A DNA stretch of 64,000 bases from Pantoea eucrina (GTDB lineage: Bacteria > Pseudomonadota > Gammaproteobacteria > Enterobacterales > Enterobacteriaceae). Below the pieces are notes generated by a model, which saw nothing but the letters and a program-made list of their open reading frames with translations, did not search any database and was not told the DNA's origin. Position 1 is the stretch's first letter. Each line of letters begins with the position of its first letter. A program made the translations under genes and the position numbers. The stretch covers positions 62,001-126,000 of the forward strand of contig NZ_MAYN01000007.1 of assembly GCF_001691555.1 (NCBI RefSeq), given 5' to 3'. This document shows positions 22,066 to 30,064 of the stretch, in pieces.

Positions 22066-23421
22066 ATGCGCATTCACATCCTCGGCATTTGTGGCACTTT
22101 TATGGGCGGCCTGGCTATGCTGGCGCGTTCGCTGGGACATCAGGTAACCGGCTCGGACGCAAATGTTTACCCGCCGATGAGTACGCTGCTTGAGCAGCAA
22201 GGCATTGAATTAACTGAGGTTTATGACGCTTCGCAGCTCGACCCGGTGCCAGATATGGTGATCATCGGTAATGCCATGACGCGCGGTAATCCCTGTGTTG
22301 AAGCGGTGCTGGAACGTAACATTCCCTACCTCTCCGGCCCTCAGTGGCTGCACGATTTTGTCCTGCGCGATCGCTGGGTGCTGGCCGTAGCCGGAACGCA
22401 CGGTAAAACCACTACGGCCGGCATGGCAGCGTGGATCCTTGAGGCGTGTGGCCTGGAGCCAGGCTTTATTATTGGTGGGGTGCCGGGTAACTTCGACGTA
22501 TCGGCAAAATTAGGAAAAAGTCCATTCTTTGTCATTGAAGCGGATGAATATGACAGCGCCTTCTTCGATAAGCGCTCCAAGTTTGTACACTACTGCCCGC
22601 GTACGCTGATCCTCAATAACCTTGAGTTTGATCATGCAGACATTTTCGACGACCTGCGCGCTATCCAGAAGCAGTTCCATCACCTGATTCGCATCATACC
22701 CGGCCAGGGCAAAATCCTGCTGCCGGAACACGATCATAATCTGAAGCAGGTCATGGCCATGGGCTGCTGGAGCGAGCAGGAGACAACAGGCGAACAGGGT
22801 CACTGGCAGGCGAAAAAGCTGACGCCGGACGCTGCCCGCTGGGAAGTCTGGCTGGAAGGGGAAAAGGTGGCAGAGGTGAACTGGGGGCTGGTCGGCGAAC
22901 ACAATATGCATAACGGCCTGATGGCGATTGCTGCCGCGCGCCATGTGGGCGTGAAACCGGCGGATGCGGGCGAAGCGCTCAGCAGCTTTATCAACGCGCG
23001 CCGCCGCCTGGAGCTGCGCGGTGAGGTCAACGGCATCAAGGTCTATGACGATTTTGCTCACCATCCCACGGCCATACACGCCACGCTGGCCGCGCTGCGC
23101 AGTAAAGTGGGCGGCAGGGCACGTATCCTTGCGGTACTGGAGCCTCGCTCTAACACCATGAAAATGGGCGTCAGTAAAAACGATCTGGCACCGTCGCTGG
23201 GCCGGGCAGATAAGGTCTTTCTGTTGCAGCCGCATCATATTCCGTGGCAGGTCTCCGATGTGGCAGACGCCTGTATTCCGCCTGCGCAGTGGAGCGCAGA
23301 CGTCGATACGCTGACGGAGATGATTGCGAAAGAGGCGCAGCCAGGCGACTCAATTCTGGTGATGAGTAACGGCGGGTTTGGCGGGATCCATCAAAAACTG
23401 CTGGAGCGACTGGGACGCTAA
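22066..23421 (+). CDS. mpl: UDP-N-acetylmuramate:L-alanyl-gamma-D-glutamyl-meso-diaminopimelate ligase
   Basis: Cytoplasmic Mur ligase (EC 6.3.2.45) that reattaches recycled murein tripeptide to UDP-MurNAc. From ATG 22066 it is 451 residues (E. coli 457), starting MRIHILGICGTFMGGLAML; ATG 22054 would add four unconserved residues. The ATP loop GTHGKTTT is at 110-117, then EADEYDSAFFDKRSKF, NNLEFDHADIF and YDDFAHHPTAI. It is divergent from fbp. Confidence 0.97.
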   Translation: MRIHILGICGTFMGGLAMLARSLGHQVTGSDANVYPPMSTLLEQQGIELTEVYDASQLDPVPDMVIIGNAMTRGNPCVEAVLERNIPYLSGPQWLHDFVLRDRWVLAVAGTHGKTTTAGMAAWILEACGLEPGFIIGGVPGNFDVSAKLGKSPFFVIEADEYDSAFFDKRSKFVHYCPRTLILNNLEFDHADIFDDLRAIQKQFHHLIRIIPGQGKILLPEHDHNLKQVMAMGCWSEQETTGEQGHWQAKKLTPDAARWEVWLEGEKVAEVNWGLVGEHNMHNGLMAIAAARHVGVKPADAGEALSSFINARRRLELRGEVNGIKVYDDFAHHPTAIHATLAALRSKVGGRARILAVLEPRSNTMKMGVSKNDLAPSLGRADKVFLLQPHHIPWQVSDVADACIPPAQWSADVDTLTEMIAKEAQPGDSILVMSNGGFGGIHQKLLERLGR

Positions 23422-23427
23422 GACCGT

Positions 23428-23475
23428 GGCGTCCTGCAGGACGCCTCCGGAGAGAGTGCGGCCGGCAGGCCGCCT
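23428..23475. terminator. Possible paired hairpins between mpl and darP
   Basis: GGCGTCC-TGCA-GGACGCC (23428-23445) and GCGGCC-GGCA-GGCCGC (23458-23473) lie between convergent genes. Neither has a real T-run, so these may act as attenuating hairpins rather than classical terminators. Confidence 0.45.
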
Positions 23476-23476
23476 C

Positions 23477-24019
23477 TTACGCTTCTGCCAGCTCGCGCAG
23501 ATACTGGAAGATCTGCCGGGCTGCTTTTGGCGTTTTATTCGCCGCTTTCTCTTTCTGCGCGTTGCGGATCATGCTACGCAGCTGCTGCCGATCGGCCTGC
23601 GGATAGAGCGTGATCACCTCGGTCATCGCGTCGTCACCCTGATCGATCAGGCGATCGCGCAGATGCTCCAGCTTGTGGAACAGCGCCACCTGCTGATTGT
23701 GCCGGTTTTTCAGCTTATCCAGCGCCTGACGGATCGGATCTTCATCGCGCTGGCGCAGCATTTTACCAATCAGCTGCAGCTGGCGACGGCGACCCTCTTT
23801 CTTAATACGCTGCGCCAGCTCAATCGCATTGCGCAGATCCTCATCGAGCGGGATCTTATCCAGGGAGTTTTTCCCCAGATCAACCAGCTCGGCACCGAGG
23901 CGTTTTAACTCTTCGGCGTCACGTTTAATTTCACTTTTGCTGACCCAGATAATCTCTTCGTCTTCTTCTTCCTGATTATCCGGTACATCATCGAGCCAGT
24001 CTTCGGGCTGCCTGGTCAT
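23477..24019 (-). CDS. darP: Ribosome biogenesis factor DarP (YjgA)
   Basis: 180-residue charged, helical protein (E. coli 183) that associates with late 50S precursors and helps peptidyl-transferase centre maturation. It begins [15 protein letters not shown] with an acidic run, followed by the family text [20 protein letters not shown] and [14 protein letters not shown]. No membrane or catalytic motif. It is divergent from pmbA, as in E. coli. Confidence 0.95.
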   Translation of the reverse strand: MTRQPEDWLDDVPDNQEEEDEEIIWVSKSEIKRDAEELKRLGAELVDLGKNSLDKIPLDEDLRNAIELAQRIKKEGRRRQLQLIGKMLRQRDEDPIRQALDKLKNRHNQQVALFHKLEHLRDRLIDQGDDAMTEVITLYPQADRQQLRSMIRNAQKEKAANKTPKAARQIFQYLRELAEA

Positions 24020-24134
24020 CTCTTGGCTCCTTAAAAAAAGAGGCTAATCCTACCAGTTTATCGGGCGACTGCGAAATTGTTCTCTGAGTCTGATAGACTC
24101 AACAGATTCATACTTAAGATTAGACGGCAGGTCG

Positions 24135-25475
24135 ATGAACGTATCTACTCAGGTTGCAGAACAACGTAAAGCGCTGGAACAGGCTGTCGCCCAGGCGCTG
24201 GAACTCGCTAAAGCTCACACCGATGGTGCTGAAGTGGCGGTGACAAAAACCACCGGTATCGGCGTCAGCACGCGCTATGGCGAAGTGGAAAACGTCGAAT
24301 TCAACAGCGACGGTGCGCTTGGTATCACCGTCTATCATCAGAACCGCAAAGGCAGCGCCTCATCGACCGATCTCAGTCCTGATGCCATTAAAAGCACCGT
24401 GCAGGCAGCGATCGATATTGCGCGCTACACCTCACCCGATCCTTACGCTGCACCGGCAGAGCGTGAACTGCTGGCATTTGATGCGCCCGATCTTGATCTC
24501 TACCATCCGTGGGAGATCGATGCCGATCGCGCCATTGAGCTGGCTGCGCGTGCCGAACAGGCGTCGCTGCAGGCGGATAAGCGCATCACCAATACGGAAG
24601 GTGGCAGCTTTAACAGCCACGTTGGCATCAAAGTGTTTGGCAACAGCCACGGTATGCTGCAGAGCTACTGCTCCAGCCGCCACTCGCTGTCGAGCTGTGT
24701 GATTGCTGAGCAGGATGGCGATATGGAGCGTGATTACGCCTACACCATCGGCCGCTCGATAGACGATCTGCAGAGCGCAGAGTGGGTCGGTAACGAGTGC
24801 GCCCGCCGCGTACTGGCTCGCCTTGCACCACGCAAGCTGCCGACCATGAAAGCGCCGGTGCTGTTTGCACCTGAGGTCGCCACCGGCTTGTTTGGTCACC
24901 TGGTAGGCATGATCAGCGGCAGCAGCGTCTACCGCAAATCCACGTTTCTGCTCGACTCGCTGGGTCAGCAAATTTTGCCATCCTGGCTGACGATTCAGGA
25001 GCAGCCGCATCTGCTGAAAGGGCTCGCCTCAACGCCGTTTGACAGTGAAGGCGTGCGCACCGAAGCGCGCGATATTGTCAAAGAGGGTGTGCTGCAGAAC
25101 TGGCTGCTGACCAGCTATTCAGCGCGCAAGCTTGGCCTGCAGAGCACCGGTCACGCGGGCGGCATCCATAACTGGCGTATCGCCGGTCAGGGCCACAGCT
25201 TTGATGACCTCGTCAAACAGATGGGACGCGGCCTGATTGTGACTGAACTGATGGGGCAGAGCGTCAGCGCCATGACCGGCGACTACTCGCGCGGCGCGGC
25301 GGGCTTCTGGGTTGAAAACGGCGAAATTCAGTATCCTGTGAGCGAAGTCACAATTGCAGGAAACCTTAAAGAGATGTGGCGCAATATGGTTACGGTCGGT
25401 AACGACATTGAAACCCGCAGCAATATACAATGCGGATCGGTGCTGCTACCGGAGATGAAAATCGCCGGACAATAA
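24135..25475 (+). CDS. pmbA: Metalloprotease PmbA (TldE)
   Basis: Subunit of the TldD/TldE (PmbA) protease, which matures microcin B17 and degrades CcdA in E. coli. 446 residues (E. coli 450), starting [18 protein letters not shown]. The TldE subunit lacks the HExxH zinc site carried by TldD, and none is seen here, as expected. Conserved blocks include [22 protein letters not shown] text, [27 protein letters not shown] and the C-terminal [17 protein letters not shown]. tldD is not in this window. A terminator follows. Confidence 0.96.
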   Translation: MNVSTQVAEQRKALEQAVAQALELAKAHTDGAEVAVTKTTGIGVSTRYGEVENVEFNSDGALGITVYHQNRKGSASSTDLSPDAIKSTVQAAIDIARYTSPDPYAAPAERELLAFDAPDLDLYHPWEIDADRAIELAARAEQASLQADKRITNTEGGSFNSHVGIKVFGNSHGMLQSYCSSRHSLSSCVIAEQDGDMERDYAYTIGRSIDDLQSAEWVGNECARRVLARLAPRKLPTMKAPVLFAPEVATGLFGHLVGMISGSSVYRKSTFLLDSLGQQILPSWLTIQEQPHLLKGLASTPFDSEGVRTEARDIVKEGVLQNWLLTSYSARKLGLQSTGHAGGIHNWRIAGQGHSFDDLVKQMGRGLIVTELMGQSVSAMTGDYSRGAAGFWVENGEIQYPVSEVTIAGNLKEMWRNMVTVGNDIETRSNIQCGSVLLPEMKIAGQ

Positions 25476-25489
25476 CGACATCGCTTCCA

Positions 25490-25519
25490 GAAAGCAGCCG
25501 GCAAGGCTGCTTTTTTTTG
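25490..25519 (+). terminator. Terminator after pmbA
   Basis: AAGCAGCC (25492-25499), loop GGCAA, GGCTGCTT, then eight T in total: a strong intrinsic terminator. Confidence 0.92.
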
Positions 25520-25546
25520 CCTGAGAATAATTAAAAGGAACACATC

Positions 25547-25933
25547 ATGCGTAAGCATCTGATTGCAATGTTGTCTCTGTCGTTACTGTTCTCCTCTGCC
25601 AGCGTGCTGGCGGCAGATCTTGAGCAGGATATGGATACGCTGAAAGCGAACCTGAGCGTAGTGAAGAAAACGGATGATGCGCAGGAGATGCATACTGCGC
25701 TCGGGAAAATGCGCCAGGCTGCGCAGGATGCCAAAAAGTCCACGCCAGATAAGCTGGAAGGGCAGCCAGCGGACAGTGCACAGATCAAAGATTATCATGC
25801 CGGTCTCGACACACTGATTGCGCAGATTGATGTGATCGACAAGCTCGCTCAGGCCAGCAAGCTGGATGAGGCAAAAGCCGAAGCGAAAAAACTGGAAGAG
25901 ATCCGCAACGCCAACCATAAGAAATTCCGCTAA
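25547..25933 (+). CDS. cybC: Soluble cytochrome b562
   Basis: Periplasmic four-helix-bundle haem protein, 128 residues including a 22-residue signal peptide (cleavage SVLA-A). In the mature chain the haem ligands are in place: Met7 (ADLEQDM) and the C-terminal His in RNANHKKFR, the counterpart of His102. No CXXCH is present, so haem is non-covalent. Electron partners are unknown. ATG follows TAAAAGGAACACATC. Confidence 0.95.
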   Translation: MRKHLIAMLSLSLLFSSASVLAADLEQDMDTLKANLSVVKKTDDAQEMHTALGKMRQAAQDAKKSTPDKLEGQPADSAQIKDYHAGLDTLIAQIDVIDKLAQASKLDEAKAEAKKLEEIRNANHKKFR

Positions 25934-25937
25934 TACG

Positions 25938-25966
25938 CCGGGCCAGACCCTGTGCTGGCCCGCTTC
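25938..25966 (+). terminator. Putative terminator after cybC
   Basis: GGGCCAG (about 25940-25946) pairs with CTGGCCC (about 25955-25961) around an eight-base loop; only a short T tract follows. The remaining 220 bases to the next gene should hold the promoter of the accessory operon. I saw no convincing sigma-54 or CRP site there. Confidence 0.55.
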
Positions 25967-26187
25967 GCTGCCTTTCACGTACACATTTCTCCGTAAACAG
26001 CCGCTTTTTCCTCACGCCTGATGCACACCGCTCGCTGACATGCGCGATATGTGCTGTCTGCGATCTCACGCACCGCGCGTTGCCGCATTTCCGCTTCAGG
26101 GTGGAAAAAGTGCGTCTCCACACGGCCGGGCGGAACGCGTAGTTTGTTTTTCAACGCGAATTATCTGCCGTAAACAGGAGTAGAAGG

Positions 26188-26517
26188 GTGAGGAGTGATG
26201 CTGTCCCGCTGAACGCGGAAACCGTTCAGGCGCTGGCGGATCGCATATTAGGTCAAATCGCGATCCTCTATACCGCGCACCAGATTAGTCCCACACCGGT
26301 GCAGCAGCAGATGCTGAATTCGCACGTTCAGGCGATGGCCAGCCGTTCGCTAAGCGGCGAGGCGCTGCCGGAGGTAGAAGCGGAGCTGTTTGATGATATT
26401 CCACCTGACAGCCTGCAGCTGGCGCAACAGATTGTCGATCTGTTCGGCAACCTGCCGGTGGAAGAAGCCTGGCTGCTGTCGGTGCATATTGAAGTCGCGA
26501 AAAGTAACGACGCATAA
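26188..26517 (+). CDS. Stand-alone PRD mini-protein, first gene of the SFCGS operon
   Basis: 109 residues, GTG start at 26188 behind AGGAG (26176-26180). The sequence is a single PTS-regulation-like (PRD) domain without DNA- or RNA-binding parts. QMLNSHVQAM (His46) and EEAWLLSVHIEVA (His100) align by eye with LLTHIKSMI and ENEIGFLVLHIGVG of PRD2 in the BglG-type protein encoded at the end of the same operon. Both PRD histidines are thus kept. E. coli YhfY is a similar lone PRD protein in the yhf cluster. A role as phospho-sensor or phospho-acceptor for the transporter is inferred, not known. Confidence 0.85.
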   Translation: MRSDAVPLNAETVQALADRILGQIAILYTAHQISPTPVQQQMLNSHVQAMASRSLSGEALPEVEAELFDDIPPDSLQLAQQIVDLFGNLPVEEAWLLSVHIEVAKSNDA

Positions 26518-26534
26518 ACAGAGAGGAAGTGAAC

Positions 26535-26891
26535 ATGGTGACAGTAGTGATTGGCGATCGTCTGGGTAAAGGTCAGAAAGTGGCTGCCGGAATTGAAAAA
26601 GCGGGCGGACGTGCGGTGGTGGTGCCGGGCGTGGCAGCCGATATGAAGCTGGGTGATGTGATGAAAGCGGAAAACGCTGACTTCGGCATCTCTTTCTGCG
26701 GCAGCGGTGGCGCCGGTGCCATTACCGCGCAGAACAAATATGGCTACCGGGCAAAACATGGTATGCGCTCGGTGGATGAGGGCGTAACGGCGATCAATGA
26801 AGGGGCGACCGTGCTGGGCTTTGGTTTTATGGACAAAGAGGAGCTGGGCGAACGGCTGGTACAGGCCTGGAACAAGAAGCACGGCAGCTGA
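26535..26891 (+). CDS. SFCGS family glycine-rich protein
   Basis: 118-residue soluble protein of unknown function, named after the motif ISFCGSGGAGAITAQ (Cys about residue 56). ATG 26535 has AGGA seven bases upstream; a GTG two codons earlier is less likely. The N-terminus VTVVIGDRLGKGQKVAAGIE looks like the first strand and helix of an alpha/beta fold. The motif parallels YhfU of E. coli (IGACNTGAGAA) and resembles the P-loop of PTS EIIB domains (C-x-S/T-G-x-G/S). No catalytic activity has been shown for the family as far as I know. Confidence 0.88.
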   Translation: MVTVVIGDRLGKGQKVAAGIEKAGGRAVVVPGVAADMKLGDVMKAENADFGISFCGSGGAGAITAQNKYGYRAKHGMRSVDEGVTAINEGATVLGFGFMDKEELGERLVQAWNKKHGS

Positions 26892-26894
26892 CGT

Positions 26895-27194
26895 ATGAAA
26901 CAGCACTATGAGACGCAGGTTATCGTGCAGGGAAAAGGCGATACCAAAGCAAAAGCCTTTGCCGATGCGCTCAGCAGCGTGCAGCAGCAGGTATTGCGCA
27001 ACAGCCAGAAACTGCTGCTGCGCATTGAGCCGCTGGATGTGCGGGTGCTGCATGCCAGGGTGCGCACCCGGCGGGAAAAATTTCTGTTTTTTTTCCTGGC
27101 GCGCGAGCGGCATCACTACAGCGTTGAACTGGAAATCAGCGTCAGCGTCACCGTTATCGATATGGACAGCGTGACATTTACGGCGACACCCTGA
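26895..27194 (+). CDS. DUF4312 family protein
   Basis: 99-residue protein starting three bases after the SFCGS gene, so certainly co-translated. It begins MKQHYETQVIVQGKGDTKAKAFADAL and has an alternating hydrophobic pattern (VELEISVSVTVIDMD) suggesting a small alpha/beta domain. A basic and aromatic stretch, RTRREKFLFFFLARERHHYS, contains paired histidines. No signal peptide or membrane helix is clear. The family always seems to travel with DUF4310/DUF4311; function unknown. Confidence 0.85.
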   Translation: MKQHYETQVIVQGKGDTKAKAFADALSSVQQQVLRNSQKLLLRIEPLDVRVLHARVRTRREKFLFFFLARERHHYSVELEISVSVTVIDMDSVTFTATP

Positions 27195-27271
27195 CCGCAC
27201 GGGTCTGAGCGTTATCCCGCCAGGGAAGCAGGCTGGCCCGGTGCAACAATGACAATAAAGGGTACAACACT

Positions 27272-28048
27272 ATGTTTCTCATCATTTTGTTTAAGTCGTT
27301 AATTATCGGCGGGCTGGTCGGCGTCGGCGTGGGAGCCGGCGCGGCGCGCATGTTCCACGCGCCGGTCACGCAGGGCATGGGCGCGTTTCGTACCCTGGGC
27401 GAGCTTAACTCGTGCGAAGGCGATCCCGCTTCCCACTTCTCTTTTGGTCTCGGCTTCTTTTTCAACGCCTGGGCCTCTTCGGTGGCCGCTGGCTCCTTCA
27501 CGCAGGATGTGGATCACCGCATTCTGCCGAACTGGGGCGCTGCGGCGCTGATGGTAAAAAACCGCAACGTAGCAGAGACGCTGCATAACCCGAAACGCAT
27601 GGCGATAGCCTGCGGCATCATCGGCATGATCGTCGTGGCCTTTCTGAACAGCACCGCCTCAGCCGTACCGGCTGCATTGCAGGTGACGGCAGTTAAAGTG
27701 CTGGTACCGGCAGCTAACCTGCTGGTTAACACCGTCATGCCGGTGATTTTCTGGCTGGCAGCCATCGATGCCGGCAGGAAGTCGGGCTTCTGGGCCACGA
27801 TCTTTGGCGGCCTGGCGCAGCTGATTATGGGTAACGCCGTGCCGGGGCTGGTGCTGGGGATCCTGATCGGGAAAGGGGTAGAGGAGAGCGGCTGGAACCG
27901 GGTGACGAAAGTCATGATGGCGGCCATTGTACTGCTGTTTGTGCTGAGCGGTTTCTTCCGCGGGTTTGATATGAAACTGCTGCAATCGTTCCAGCTCGGC
28001 GTTCCAGGCTGGCTTGACATGATCCACAACAGCCTGAGCGGCAAATAA
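27272..28048 (+). CDS. DUF4311 polytopic membrane protein
   Basis: 258 residues with an N-terminal glycine-rich helix (MFLIILFKSLIIGGLVGVGVGAGAA) and further hydrophobic helices near 108-130, 140-165, 178-200 and 212-232. The loop ELNSCEGDPASHFSFGLGFFFNAWASSVAAG is unusually polar and conserved-looking. Probably one half of the permease with the next gene, 10 bases downstream. The 77 bases before it hold only a ribosome site (AAAGGG). Transport function is inferred from topology and company. Confidence 0.85.
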   Translation: MFLIILFKSLIIGGLVGVGVGAGAARMFHAPVTQGMGAFRTLGELNSCEGDPASHFSFGLGFFFNAWASSVAAGSFTQDVDHRILPNWGAAALMVKNRNVAETLHNPKRMAIACGIIGMIVVAFLNSTASAVPAALQVTAVKVLVPAANLLVNTVMPVIFWLAAIDAGRKSGFWATIFGGLAQLIMGNAVPGLVLGILIGKGVEESGWNRVTKVMMAAIVLLFVLSGFFRGFDMKLLQSFQLGVPGWLDMIHNSLSGK

Positions 28049-28058
28049 GGAGCCATCC

Positions 28059-28706
28059 ATGAACGAACATGAAAACCGCGGCTTCTGGTATGCCGACTGG
28101 TCCTTCCCGATTTTTGTTGGTCTGCTCTCATCCGGCGTATTTGCCGGTACGCATATGTACTACCTCTACGGTATCGGCGCCTTTAACGAAGTGGCATTTG
28201 TCTCGATGCTGCGGGCCGGCATGGAAACCGGCGTGTATGGTGCGGTCGCCGCGTTTGGTGCCAGCTTTCTGTTTGCCCGCATCATTGAAGGCTCGCTGGT
28301 TGGTATTCTGGACATCGGCGGGGCGATCCAGACCGGCGTCGGGCTGGGTGTACCGGCGCTGCTGCTGGGTGCCGGTATTGTGTTTCCAGTGGCGAACTTT
28401 GCGGCTTCGCTGGTAACGGGTCTGGTGATTGGGGTGGCGATTGGTTACGTCATTATTCTGGCGCGTAAATTCACCATCAACCAGAGCGACTCCACCTACG
28501 GCGCCGATGTCATGATGGGTGCAGGCAACGCCTCCGGGCGCTTTCTTGGTCCGCTGATTATCCTGTCAGCGATGGCCGCTTCCATTCCGATTGGCCTGGG
28601 TTCGCTGGCGGGTGCTCTGCTGTTCTATCTGTGGAACAAGCCGATTACCGGCGGCGCGATCCTTGGCGCCATGATACTGGGCGCAATGTTCCCGATTTCG
28701 CTGTAA
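28059..28706 (+). CDS. DUF4310 polytopic membrane protein
   Basis: 215 residues, five to six membrane helices very rich in glycine and alanine (LDIGGAIQTGVGLGVPALLLGAG; GADVMMGAGNASGRFLGP). The N-terminus NEHENRGFWYADWSFPIFVG has a short cytoplasmic lead. It follows the DUF4311 gene with an AAGGAG ribosome site and ends GAILGAMILGAMFPISL. Together with DUF4311 it most likely forms the membrane channel of this system. Directly after its stop lies a palindromic tandem repeat. Confidence 0.85.
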   Translation: MNEHENRGFWYADWSFPIFVGLLSSGVFAGTHMYYLYGIGAFNEVAFVSMLRAGMETGVYGAVAAFGASFLFARIIEGSLVGILDIGGAIQTGVGLGVPALLLGAGIVFPVANFAASLVTGLVIGVAIGYVIILARKFTINQSDSTYGADVMMGAGNASGRFLGPLIILSAMAASIPIGLGSLAGALLFYLWNKPITGGAILGAMILGAMFPISL

Positions 28707-28711
28707 CAGGC

Positions 28712-28914
28712 GGGCGCCATGAATGGCGCCCCTACGGTAAGGCTGTAGGGGGCGCATTTATGCGCCCCAAGCCGCAAACAAATTGTGCTGTAGGGGGCGC
28801 ATTCATGCGCCCCTGGCCGCAAACGAATTGTTCCGCATGAGGCGCATTCATGCGCCCCTGGACACAAACGAATTGTTCTGCAGGGCACGCATTTATGCGC
28901 ACCTGGCAACACAC
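28712..28914. repeat. Palindromic tandem repeat (45-bp period) inside the SFCGS operon
   Basis: One type A palindrome (GGGCGCCATGAATGGCGCCC, 28712-28731) is followed by four copies of a 45-bp unit beginning at 28743, 28788, 28833 and 28878. Each unit has a type B palindrome (GGGGCGCATTYATGCGCCCC or a decayed form) plus the spacer GCCGCAAACRAATTGTTC. The last copy is the most degenerate. It sits between the DUF4310 stop and the amidohydrolase ribosome site (AAGGAG) without breaking either gene. Confidence 0.92.
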
Positions 28915-28930
28915 GCAGTAAGGAGTAACC

Positions 28931-30064
28931 ATGTTTGATCTGATTCTGCGTCGCGCACGACTGTGCGATGAGCAGCTGGTCGATATCGCCCTTCAGGACG
29001 GCAAAATCGCCGCGGTTGGCAAAGTGGAGGGCACTGCGCAGCAGGAGCGCGATCTGGCCGGGCGCTGGTATGTCAGCGCAGGCTGGATAGACAGTCACGT
29101 GCACTGCTATGCAAAATCGCCTGTCTACCACGATGAAGCGGACGCTGTCGGCGTGGCACAGGGTGTGACCACCGTGGTGGATGCCGGCAGCACCGGTGCC
29201 GACCAGATTGATGACTTCCGGCAGCTGACGCGCCACGCCACCACTGACGTCAGGGCGCTGATCAACGTTGCCCGCACCGGAATAGTTACCCAGAACGAAC
29301 TGGCGGACATGCAACAGATTGATGAAGCGGCGGTGGTGCAGGCGGTCACGCGCCATCCCGGGTTTATTGTCGGTCTGAAAGCGCGCATGAGCAGCAGCGT
29401 GGTCGGGGAGAACGGCATTGCACCGCTGATCCGCGCCAAAGCGATCCAGCACGCTGCCGGCGATCTGCCGCTTATGGTACACATCGGCAATGATCCGCCG
29501 GTGCTGGAGGAGATCGCTGAGCTGCTGACCGCCGGCGATATCATCACGCACTGCTTTAACGGCAAACCGAACCGCATCCTCTCCGCGCAGGGCGAACTCA
29601 AGGCGGCGGTCAGTCAGGCGCTGGCGCGCGGCGTAACGCTCGACATCGGGCACGGCAGCGCCAGCTTCAGCTTCGCGGTTGCGCGACAGGCGATCGCCCG
29701 CGGCATTCTGCCCGATACCATCAGCTCGGATATCTACTGCCGCAATCGCCTGCACGGGCCGGTACACAGCCTCGCGCACGTGATGTCTAAATTCCTTGCG
29801 CTGGGCATGACGCTGCCGCAGGTGATCGCCTGCGTGACGACTCAGGCCGCGGCGGCGCTGCGCCTCAGCGGTAAAGGCGCGCTGACGCCGGGCAGCGATG
29901 CCGATCTGACTATTTTCAGCGTGAATCAGGAGACCCGTCCGTTTACCGATGCCGAAGGTGAGCAGGTGGCGGGAGAGCACCATTTTTTGCCGGTGGCTGT
30001 GACAGTGGCAGGCCAGTGGCATCTGACCGAAGAGGGAAAGCGTCATCATGTCTTCAGTGTATGA
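28931..30064 (+). CDS. Amidohydrolase/deacetylase (EF_0837/AHA_3915-type, cog3964)
   Basis: 377-residue metal-dependent hydrolase of the amidohydrolase superfamily. All metal and catalytic residues are visible: HxH in DSHVHC (His56, His58), the carbamylated lysine in GLKARM (Lys150), His184 in MVHIGN, His207 in THCFNG, and Asp267 in SSDIYC. Members are often misnamed dihydroorotase; as I recall, some deacetylate acetyl-(R)-mandelate or N-acyl D-amino acids in vitro. In this operon it probably removes an acyl group before ammonia elimination. It overlaps the next gene by 17 bases. Confidence 0.9.
   Translation: MFDLILRRARLCDEQLVDIALQDGKIAAVGKVEGTAQQERDLAGRWYVSAGWIDSHVHCYAKSPVYHDEADAVGVAQGVTTVVDAGSTGADQIDDFRQLTRHATTDVRALINVARTGIVTQNELADMQQIDEAAVVQAVTRHPGFIVGLKARMSSSVVGENGIAPLIRAKAIQHAAGDLPLMVHIGNDPPVLEEIAELLTAGDIITHCFNGKPNRILSAQGELKAAVSQALARGVTLDIGHGSASFSFAVARQAIARGILPDTISSDIYCRNRLHGPVHSLAHVMSKFLALGMTLPQVIACVTTQAAAALRLSGKGALTPGSDADLTIFSVNQETRPFTDAEGEQVAGEHHFLPVAVTVAGQWHLTEEGKRHHVFSV

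Noticed and set aside
25945..25965. Sigma-54-like TGGCCCG...GCTGCC before the SFCGS operon
   Set aside because: GG to GC spacing is one base too long and the bases are part of the cybC terminator hairpin.
28732..28932. Reverse-strand 66-codon frame with a 15-residue repeat (NAPPTAQFVCGQGR-like)
   Set aside because: It follows from the 45-bp tandem repeat, 45 being a multiple of three; the palindromes explain it fully.
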